Shown here in pieces: positions 1 through 6,761 of a DNA stretch of 64,000 bases. Below the pieces are notes generated by a model. That model saw only the letters and a program-made list of their open reading frames with translations, was not told where the DNA came from and ran no database searches. The stretch's first letter is position 1. Every line of letters starts with the position of its first letter. A program made the position numbers and the translations under genes. Origin of the DNA: Paraburkholderia sediminicola (GTDB lineage: Bacteria > Pseudomonadota > Gammaproteobacteria > Burkholderiales > Burkholderiaceae); assembly GCF_902859805.1 (NCBI RefSeq), contig NZ_CADIKC010000009.1, positions 1-64,000 of the forward strand, written 5' to 3'.

Positions 1-2
1 CC

Positions 3-62
3 GAATACGAAATCACCATGCAGAAAAAGTGGAAAGCGGAAAAAGTGTCCAGGATTACTTGA
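3..62 (+). CDS. Possible 3' tail of a gene cut by the left edge
   Basis: In frame 3 the first bases read EYEITMQKKWKAEKVSRIT and then TGA at 60-62. The stretch is lysine-rich and sits directly before a copy of the intergenic repeat. It may be the C terminus of a protein that begins left of the window, but nineteen residues cannot identify a family and chance is possible. Confidence 0.25.
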   Translation, partial: EYEITMQKKWKAEKVSRIT

Positions 63-170
63 CCACCACAGGCCGCCCCGCACAGGGGCAACGCTAATAG
101 ACCACTAACAATGCAAGGAAAGGCACGAAAGCCAGAACAAGGAAAGACCAACACCCCAAGAACAAGAACA
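51..170 (-). repeat. Partial copy of the intergenic repeat (arm only)
   Basis: This stretch matches the reverse complement of the left arm near 33.3-33.4 kb: a gccccgcacagggg block, then aacgctaatagaccactaac, then aatgcaaggaaaggc and the purine-rich tail. It lacks the 15-bp hairpin that both distant arms carry. Matching repeats on both flanks of a 33-kb interval make this a likely recombination partner. The short reading frame 111-314 lies inside it and looks like a by-product, not a gene. Confidence 0.75.
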
Positions 171-352
171 AACAACCGCCGAGCAGGCCCCCCCTCCATC
201 ACTGTCGCACAACAACAACATCCCGCTGCGCCAACCAGCACCCCACCAAAACCTCCGACGACCGTCGGACCATTAATCCAACAAGTGAGACACACAGTCA
301 ATTTGAACGAGTAGCCCATGATATAGACACGCACCACGTGGAACCCACCGAT

Positions 353-381
353 AACGTTTGCGAAGCCTTAATCGACGGGCT
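353..381 (+). repeat. Direct repeat A, copy 1, upstream of wecB
   Basis: The sequence aacgtttgcgaagccttaat followed by cgacgggct recurs at 487-515 with about five mismatches, in the same orientation and 134 bases away. The two copies flank the AT-rich island. Their conservation in otherwise unconstrained DNA suggests binding sites for a regulator of the operon, though an old duplication would look the same. Confidence 0.5.
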
Positions 382-486
382 ATTCCACTGGAGCAAATGA
401 AGCAAACAAACTGTTAATTCGAATTTAACATTTACACATTTTAAAAATGATTAGCTAAAATTTAACGCTTTCATAAACATTCGGAA

Positions 487-515
487 AACGTTTGCGCCGC
501 CTTAATCCCCCGGCT
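487..515 (+). repeat. Direct repeat A, copy 2, upstream of wecB
   Basis: Second copy of the repeat at 353-381. The shared cores are aacgtttgcg and gccttaatc. It lies about 320 bases before the wecB start, at the right border of the AT-rich island. Confidence 0.5.
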
Positions 516-671
516 TCGTCGGCAAAAGTCCCCTTTCACGGCTACGACTCGCCGCCGCGGGCGCGCCCGATAGGGGAAATCCATTGTGAGATAAGGCGAA
601 ATACGCGTTAGAATGCGCGTCGATTCACCATCAATGGCCGCTTGTTCAAACGGCGCTCACGTGAATCCAGT

Positions 672-722
672 CGGCAGTTATTGAATCCGATCGATTGTTC
701 CCGGCGTATATGGGAACTGCCG
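672..722. promoter_or_regulatory. Nested inverted repeat before wecB
   Basis: Outer arms cggcagtt (672-679) and aactgccg (715-722) enclose a second pair, gttccc (697-702) and gggaac (712-717). It lies 110 bases before the wecB start. It could be an operator or, if transcribed, a leader hairpin. Function is not known. Confidence 0.45.
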
Positions 723-832
723 GTAATTATCGGCGACGGGCAAGTCAGATCGGTAAATAAGGGCGCGCCATATTAACGGGTGCCCCGCATTGCCCGCCGC
801 CAATAAAACATTCAAATAAAGATCGAGGACAT

Positions 833-2029
833 ATGCCAACGAGGATTCTGTCGATTTTCGGCACGCGGCCGGAAGCCATCAAAATGGCGCCGCTGGTCAA
901 ACAACTGGAAGCGGACGCCGGCATCGAGTCGGTGGTCTGCGTCACAGGCCAGCATCAGCAGATGCTCGATCAGGTACTCGATCTGTTTCAGATCCAGCCG
1001 CATCACAATCTCGCCCTGATGACCGGCAACCAGACGCTCAACGGTCTGGCGTCGCGCCTCATCGCTGCGCTCGACGACGTGCTCGCAAGCGTTCAACCCG
1101 ATCGTGTGCTGGTCCACGGCGATACGACCACCGCGTCCGCGGCGGCGCTGGCCTCGTTTCATCGGCGGATTCCGATCGGTCATGTCGAAGCGGGACTGCG
1201 TACCGGCAACCTGATGCAGCCGTGGCCGGAAGAAATGAACCGCCGCGTGGTGGACGTCATGAGCGATCTGATGTTCGCGCCCACCGCGAGCTCGAAAGCG
1301 AACCTTGCCCACGAAGCGCTGCACGGCAAGATCATCGTGACCGGCAATACGGTGATCGACGCGCTGAATCTCACCACCGCGCGCATCGACAATGACGCCA
1401 CACTGCGCGCCGAGCTCGACGCGCGCTTGCCGTTCCTCGACGGCGCGCTGCCGGTGTTGCTCGTCACGGGCCATCGCCGCGAGAGCTTCGGTGCAGGCTT
1501 CGCGAATATTTGCGCCGCACTCGCGGATCTGGCGGGGACCAACCGGGTCCAGATCGTCTATCCGGTGCATTTGAATCCGAATGTGCGCGGCCCGGTGCAG
1601 GAAACCCTCGGCACGGCGCGCAACGTACATCTGATCGATCCGCTCGACTACCTGGGTTTTGTGCGTCTGATGCAGCGGGCATCGATCATTCTCACCGACT
1701 CCGGCGGCGTGCAGGAAGAAGCCCCCGCGCTCGGCAAACCGGTGCTGGTGATGCGTGACGTGACCGAGCGTCCGGAAGCGGTGGCGGCCGGCACGGTTCG
1801 CCTCGTCGGCACGGAGCGCGAAGCGATCGTCCGCGCGGTGACGGCCTTGCTTGACGACGCTGGCGAGCGCGACGATTTCGCGCATCGCGTCAACCCATAT
1901 GGCGACGGGCACGCATCGCAACGGATCGTCGCAGCGTTGACCGGGCGTCCGTTCGACGAGTTCGTGAGCGGCGGCGTCGGTGGGGCGGGGCAGGTTATGA
2001 ACGCGCAGCGCGCGGAAGCTGTGCAATAG
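833..2029 (+). CDS. wecB: UDP-N-acetylglucosamine 2-epimerase (non-hydrolysing)
   Basis: This 398-residue cytoplasmic enzyme interconverts UDP-GlcNAc and UDP-ManNAc. It has the family start FGTRPEAIKMAPL, then HGD with Asp97, HVEAGLRTGN with Glu119, PWPEEMNRR with Glu133, VTGHRRES with His214 and the nucleotide-binding LTDSGGVQEEAP. These positions fall almost exactly where the catalytic residues of E. coli WecB lie. The ATG at 833 follows gaggac. A 308-base gap separates it from the next gene, so it may have its own transcript, but direction and context place it with the nfr-type genes. In E. coli, WecB supplies the precursor for the NfrA/NfrB glycan, which fits this neighbourhood. An alternative role in lipopolysaccharide or capsule precursor supply cannot be excluded. 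Confidence 0.95.
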   Translation: MPTRILSIFGTRPEAIKMAPLVKQLEADAGIESVVCVTGQHQQMLDQVLDLFQIQPHHNLALMTGNQTLNGLASRLIAALDDVLASVQPDRVLVHGDTTTASAAALASFHRRIPIGHVEAGLRTGNLMQPWPEEMNRRVVDVMSDLMFAPTASSKANLAHEALHGKIIVTGNTVIDALNLTTARIDNDATLRAELDARLPFLDGALPVLLVTGHRRESFGAGFANICAALADLAGTNRVQIVYPVHLNPNVRGPVQETLGTARNVHLIDPLDYLGFVRLMQRASIILTDSGGVQEEAPALGKPVLVMRDVTERPEAVAAGTVRLVGTEREAIVRAVTALLDDAGERDDFAHRVNPYGDGHASQRIVAALTGRPFDEFVSGGVGGAGQVMNAQRAEAVQ

Positions 2030-2337
2030 CGTCGCGCAGGGCCGCACGGCCAATGCAGACGGAAGTGGCTGCATTTCGTGCCGGTACGACCGCCGCGCAG
2101 GGCTATCGGACATTGGGGCCTGAATATGCCGGGCATGCGCGGACCGTACCGCGAACGCTCACTGGCCGCTGTCGAGAGCGACTAGGCTTAGCAAATGGCG
2201 AACTCCGGGCAAGGCCCGGGCATTGCCCCGGCAGGACCACCGGCAACGACGCTCGCCGTAGCGGGATCGCAGTTCCAGACAATCCATGCAGTGCGAATCA
2301 GCTTCACTGTTTGCGCGCTAATTAAGAGATAAACAAC
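2030..2337. other. Gap between wecB and the bcsB-like gene
   Basis: This 308-base gap has no convincing gene. GC-rich self-complementary stretches occur near 2210-2240 (gcccgggcattgccccggc). They could form a leader hairpin or weak terminator, but there is no clean T tract. An internal promoter for the downstream genes is possible. Confidence 0.4.
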
Positions 2338-4542
2338 GTGACCTCCAATACGACAATGCGCCGCCTCGCGCGCCCCCGCCTGAATGCATTTGCCGTGCTG
2401 CTGTTGCTCGCCGCGGCGGCCCAGGCTCAACAACCGGCCGACGTCGCCGGCAGCTTCGCGCAACTCGGCAGCGGCCGTCTCGCAACGCGCACGGTGTCGC
2501 TGGCAGAACTGGGGATGCGCGATCCGGTCGTGCTGCGCGCGCCGGACGGTCGCCAGGAACTGTATCTGCCGGTGCCGGCCGGCGTGCCGTTGAGCGACGC
2601 GGCCTTGCAGATCGACGGCAGCTATCTGCGCGGCAATGGCGGACGCACGACCATGCTGGTGTCGCTCGACGGCGCACCGGTGCTCTCGCGCAGCCCGGCA
2701 CAGGACCAGGGTGATGCGTCGGCGAATCTCGGTGTGGACGGCGCGGCGCGGCCGAGCGGTTTCGTGCGCGTGGGCCTCGACTGGTCGTCGGTGCTGAGCG
2801 ATAACGTCTGTACCGATCAGACCGCGATCGGCAACGTCTGGCGCATCGCGCCGACTTCGCGCCTGACTTATCGCTACGATCCGGATGCGATCGTCGATCT
2901 GCGCAGCGCATGGAGCGCCTTGCCGCAAAAGCCGGTGGTGATGCTCGGCGCGAATACGCTCGCGGCGCCGGCGTTCGATGCAGGCTGGCGCGTCGAAGCG
3001 CTGCTGCAACGCGAAGGCCGCACGCCGGCAACGCGGGCGTGGCCGGCCGTAGGCGACACGGTCGATCTGAGCGACATCGAGGTGCCGGCGCCGCTGCGCG
3101 CCGTTCCGGCGTTTGCTGCGCTGGCCGCGGGCGGTTCGCACAAGCTGGCGAACCCGGCGGAAGCGGGGGCCTTGATCGCACTCACGCCGCGCTCGGCGTT
3201 CGCGCCCGACGTGATCGTCGCCGACGACACGGTGCGCAACACGCTGAAGACTTCCCTCGACGCCTTGCGCGAACAGGTCGTCAGCGCCGTGCCGGACGCA
3301 GGCGAGGCATTCGATGCATGGCGTGTCCGCACAATCGATCCGATCGCGAAGCCGCTCGCTTCGGGCGAAGTGCGCCTCGCTCACCTCGGTGGCCAGACCG
3401 CGATCGTGGTCGGCGATAACGACGGCGTGGCGGTCCTCGCACGCTCGTGGCGTCCGATTGACGTGACGAGCCGTCTCGTGGTTCATCAGATCGACACCGC
3501 ACCGAACACGCGCGGCGACGAAATCGCACTGTCGCTGCTGGGCGGCCAGCCGCGCACGCTCGATGTGCAGGGCCGCGCCACCTGGGACGCGAGTTTCGAT
3601 CTGGGCGCGGCGTCGGGCAACGGCAAGCTGCCGGGCACCGTGGTGCTCGACGTGGCCGCATCGCCGGCGCTGAACAACACCGCGCAAACCGCTTCGATCT
3701 ATTTCAACGACGTGCTGATCGGCTCGCAATTGCTGACCGCCAATGGCAAACCGCAGCGCATCACCGCGCGCGTGCCGCATTACGCGCTCGCCCCGAACAA
3801 CCTGCTGCGCGTGGTGTTCCAGCGTCAACCGGAAGGCGGCTGCCAGGCGCGCGGCCAGGGTCATCCGATTGCCGTGCTGCCGAGCAGCCATCTGACGCTC
3901 GCCGATGCGAAAGTCGGCGACGACTTCACCGGCATGGTGGCGCGGTTCGCGTCGGACGCGAATGTGATCGTGCCGGCCGCGTATCTGAACGACGCCACAC
4001 AAGTGCTGCCGCGCATCGCGCGACTGGCGAACGCGAGCGGCATCGCGCCGACCCGTGCGACTTTCAGCGTCGCGCGTGATGGCGAAGCGGCGAGCCCGAA
4101 GGGCGCCTTCCTCGCAGCCGACGTCACGCTCGCCGATGAGAAGAGTCTCGCTCATCTGTCGAAAGACCGTCTGTCGCTCACCGATGCATCCGGCAAGATG
4201 CTGGCGGATATTTCGGGGTTGAACCGCGTCGGCGTGATCGAAGCGGTCAAGTCGGGCAACGTATCGGGCATCGTCTATCGCACGGTGGGCGACACGGCGG
4301 CGATCCTGCCGGCGTCGTTGCAACTGTCGCGCGGCGATGTCGCGATCGTCGACGGCAGCGGTACCTTGCGCCAGTTCGATACGCGTCATCCGGGTGAAGT
4401 GGTTGGCACAGACGACGTGGAAGGCCCGTGGTTCATGCAGAGCTGGGTACGCTGGGGCATCCCGGCCGGTCTCGTCGGCTTGCTGATCGTGTTGCTGCTG
4501 GTGGCCAGCGTGGCGCGCCGCAGGAATCAGGACAAGTCGTGA
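2338..4542 (+). CDS. BcsB-like periplasmic membrane-anchored protein
   Basis: This 734-residue protein resembles the cellulose synthase subunit B family. It has an N-terminal signal peptide (residues about 8-31), a large periplasmic beta-rich body, and a single C-terminal membrane helix ending in basic residues (about 704-734), the same topology as BcsB. Family-like segments are DNVCTDQTAIGN near residue 160 and GGCQARGQGHPIAVLPSSHL near 500; together they hold the only conspicuous cysteines, which might pair. GTG (2338) is used as start and the last codon overlaps the next start (GTGA). BcsB guides nascent glucan across the periplasm beside the BcsA synthase, so here it probably does the same for the adjacent NfrB-type synthase. 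Nothing shows that the polymer is cellulose. Confidence 0.8.
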   Translation: MTSNTTMRRLARPRLNAFAVLLLLAAAAQAQQPADVAGSFAQLGSGRLATRTVSLAELGMRDPVVLRAPDGRQELYLPVPAGVPLSDAALQIDGSYLRGNGGRTTMLVSLDGAPVLSRSPAQDQGDASANLGVDGAARPSGFVRVGLDWSSVLSDNVCTDQTAIGNVWRIAPTSRLTYRYDPDAIVDLRSAWSALPQKPVVMLGANTLAAPAFDAGWRVEALLQREGRTPATRAWPAVGDTVDLSDIEVPAPLRAVPAFAALAAGGSHKLANPAEAGALIALTPRSAFAPDVIVADDTVRNTLKTSLDALREQVVSAVPDAGEAFDAWRVRTIDPIAKPLASGEVRLAHLGGQTAIVVGDNDGVAVLARSWRPIDVTSRLVVHQIDTAPNTRGDEIALSLLGGQPRTLDVQGRATWDASFDLGAASGNGKLPGTVVLDVAASPALNNTAQTASIYFNDVLIGSQLLTANGKPQRITARVPHYALAPNNLLRVVFQRQPEGGCQARGQGHPIAVLPSSHLTLADAKVGDDFTGMVARFASDANVIVPAAYLNDATQVLPRIARLANASGIAPTRATFSVARDGEAASPKGAFLAADVTLADEKSLAHLSKDRLSLTDASGKMLADISGLNRVGVIEAVKSGNVSGIVYRTVGDTAAILPASLQLSRGDVAIVDGSGTLRQFDTRHPGEVVGTDDVEGPWFMQSWVRWGIPAGLVGLLIVLLLVASVARRRNQDKS

Positions 4543-6761
4543 GCTTCGCGCTAATCAAATGGTATGCGGGCTACGCGGTAGCCCACTATTACCAGGGGCT
4601 CGAATACGTCGCGGCGTTCGTGGCGTTCGTCATCCTGCTATCCAGCCTCGACGATCTGTTCATCGACCTCTGGTACTGGACCCGTACGCTCTATCGCCAC
4701 TTCACGGTGCAGCGCGCCTACAAGCCGCTCACCAGCGCGCAGCTGTATCAGCGCGCCGAGCAGCCGATTGCGATCATGGTGCCCGCGTGGCACGAGTACG
4801 ACGTAGTCGCGGCGATGATCGAAGACATGGTGCGGGTGATGGACTACCGCAACTATGTGGTGTTCGTCGGCACCTATCAGAACGACCCGCAAACCATCGC
4901 CGAAGTCGAACGGATGCGCCGCCGCTATAAGCAGTTGCGTCGCGTGGAAGTGCCGCACGACGGTCCGACCTGCAAGGCCGACTGTCTGAACTGGGTGATC
5001 CAGGCGATCTTCAAGTATGAGGCAGAAGCGGGCGTCGAATTCGCCGGCGTGGTGCTGCACGACAGCGAGGATGTGCTGCATCCGGTCGAGCTGCGCTTTT
5101 TCAATTATCTGCTGCCGCGCAAGGACATGATCCAGTTGCCGGTGGCCTCGCTCGAGCGCAACTGGTTCGAACTCGTGGCCGGCACCTATATGGACGAGTT
5201 CGCCGAATGGCACGCGAAGGACCTGGTGGTGCGCGAGAGCCTGGTCGGCTCGGTGCCTTCGGCGGGCGTCGGTACGTGTTTTTCACGGCGCGCGTTACTC
5301 GCGCTGAACGCCGAAACCGACAACCAGCCGTTTAACACCGAGAGTCTCACCGAGGATTACGACGTCGGCGCGCGTCTCGGCAAGATGGGCATGCAATCGA
5401 TCTTCGCGCGCTTTCCGGTGCAATTCGCCACGCGCCGCAAGGCGTGGTTCGGTCTCGGCAAGGAACGCGACATCACCGTGACGATGCCGCTTTGCGTGCG
5501 CGAATTCTTCCCCGATACGTTTCGCACCGCCTATCGGCAGCGCGCGCGCTGGACGCTCGGCATCGGCTTGCAAGGGTGGAAGCAGACTGGCTGGAGCGGT
5601 TCGCTTGCCAATCGCTATCTGCTGTTCCGTGACCGCAAAGGCATTGTTACCGCGTTCGTCGGCATCATCGCGTATGCGCTGGTGATCCAGTTTCTGCTTT
5701 TCGCCGGCGCCGATCTGCTCGGCTGGATGCCGGAGCTGATCGCTTCGCCGTTCGCCGATTCGCCCTGGCTGCAAGCGCTGCTGTGGGCCAACGGTTGCGC
5801 GTTGCTGTTGCGCGTGGGGCAGCGGATCTATTTCGTGACCCGTCTGTACGGCTGGGAGCACGGCGTGCTGTCCGTGCCGCGCATGGTGGTGGGCAACTTC
5901 ATCAACTTCATGGCTGTCTCGCGTGCGTGGAAGATGTTCCTCACGCACCTCGTGACCGGCAAGCGCCTCGCATGGGACAAGACCATGCATGACTTCCCAT
6001 CGGCCGACGGCTTTAACAATCGCCGTCAACGTCTGGGGGAACTGCTGCTGTCGTGGCAGGCCATTGATCCGGACAAACTCGAGCAGGCGCTCGGCGAAAG
6101 CCATGCGCGTGAGGCGCCGCTCGGCCGCGTGCTGATGGCCAAGGGCTGGCTCGACGAGGAAACCCTCGCGGAAGCGATTGCTTTCCAGTCTGATTTGCCG
6201 CGTGGCCGTGTGGCGCTCGAACGCATCAAGGACGATGCGAAGCGCTTGCCGCTCGAAGCGATCGTGCGCCATCGTGTGTTGCCGCAGGCCGACGCTGCGA
6301 ATGGCCGCACGATTCTGCTGAGCGCGAGTCCGCTCGCCGAACCGGTGTTCGCGGAATTGAGCGCGCTGGTCGGTGGCGTGGTCGTGCAGGAGATCGTTCG
6401 TGAGGGCGAGATCGCCGCGGGGCTGCGCGTGTTGCGCGGCGTTGAGATCGCAGCGCCGGCGGGCGAGGGCGGGCAGGTGGGTACGGCGAGTGCGGTGGAA
6501 GATGGGGCAGCCGGCGCATCTTCGGCCGGCGCTGCCGAGTCTGTGCCGGCACGCAGCGTGCCGCTGATCGGCGATCTGCTGATCGAGCATGGCCACGTGC
6601 GCCGCGAGGCTTTCGAAGCGGCGATGCAGGACTACCGCCCGGATCGCCATGGCCGCATCGGCGACTACATGGTGGCGCGCGGTGTGATCTCGCGTGCCGC
6701 ACTTGAGAACGTAATTGAGCAACAGCGCCGCCTTCAGGGCGCTCTGGCGGCATCCGAATGA
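4539..6761 (+). CDS. nfrB: NfrB-type glycosyltransferase with two MshEN-like c-di-GMP modules
   Basis: This 740-residue inner-membrane family 2 glycosyltransferase starts at GTG 4539, overlapping the upstream stop; a longer frame back to 4428 runs wholly inside the previous gene. An N-terminal membrane helix is followed by the catalytic domain: HDSED (174-178), TED (about 271-273) and QRARW (334-338), then membrane helices around 365-395 and 405-435. Residues 498-550 match the MshEN c-di-GMP motif: two 24-residue halves beginning RLGELL and PLGRVL, with a 5-residue spacer. A second, weaker pair covers about 676-730 (LIGDLL and RIGDYM). E. coli NfrB is known to be switched on by c-di-GMP through such a domain to make the phage N4 receptor glycan. 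It overlaps nfrA by ATGA. Confidence 0.92.
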   Translation: MSFALIKWYAGYAVAHYYQGLEYVAAFVAFVILLSSLDDLFIDLWYWTRTLYRHFTVQRAYKPLTSAQLYQRAEQPIAIMVPAWHEYDVVAAMIEDMVRVMDYRNYVVFVGTYQNDPQTIAEVERMRRRYKQLRRVEVPHDGPTCKADCLNWVIQAIFKYEAEAGVEFAGVVLHDSEDVLHPVELRFFNYLLPRKDMIQLPVASLERNWFELVAGTYMDEFAEWHAKDLVVRESLVGSVPSAGVGTCFSRRALLALNAETDNQPFNTESLTEDYDVGARLGKMGMQSIFARFPVQFATRRKAWFGLGKERDITVTMPLCVREFFPDTFRTAYRQRARWTLGIGLQGWKQTGWSGSLANRYLLFRDRKGIVTAFVGIIAYALVIQFLLFAGADLLGWMPELIASPFADSPWLQALLWANGCALLLRVGQRIYFVTRLYGWEHGVLSVPRMVVGNFINFMAVSRAWKMFLTHLVTGKRLAWDKTMHDFPSADGFNNRRQRLGELLLSWQAIDPDKLEQALGESHAREAPLGRVLMAKGWLDEETLAEAIAFQSDLPRGRVALERIKDDAKRLPLEAIVRHRVLPQADAANGRTILLSASPLAEPVFAELSALVGGVVVQEIVREGEIAAGLRVLRGVEIAAPAGEGGQVGTASAVEDGAAGASSAGAAESVPARSVPLIGDLLIEHGHVRREAFEAAMQDYRPDRHGRIGDYMVARGVISRAALENVIEQQRRLQGALAASE

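Larger units (their letters stand above)
171..832. promoter_or_regulatory. Long upstream region of the polysaccharide locus
   Basis: About 660 bases without a credible gene precede wecB. The region includes an AT-rich island at about 410-480, unusual in this GC-rich DNA, flanked by a pair of imperfect direct repeats (353-381 and 487-515), and a nested inverted repeat at 672-722. A Shine-Dalgarno-like gaggac at 824-829 serves wecB. The layout suggests a regulated promoter with several operators; no single promoter can be assigned by eye. Confidence 0.55.

Noticed and set aside
111-314. 67-residue reading frame at the left edge
   Set aside because: It lies in the repeat copy and shares its composition; the same reading recurs within the cassette arms, so it is a by-product.
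812-2113. Large minus-strand frames opposite wecB, the BcsB-like gene and hut genes
   Set aside because: They mirror the high-GC third positions of real genes on the other strand and have no family signatures.
2338-6761. Cellulose synthase operon
   Set aside because: The BcsB-like protein suggested it, but the synthase is NfrB-type with MshEN modules and no BcsA PilZ domain, BcsC or BcsZ is present; wecB and NfrA point to a ManNAc-type glycan.
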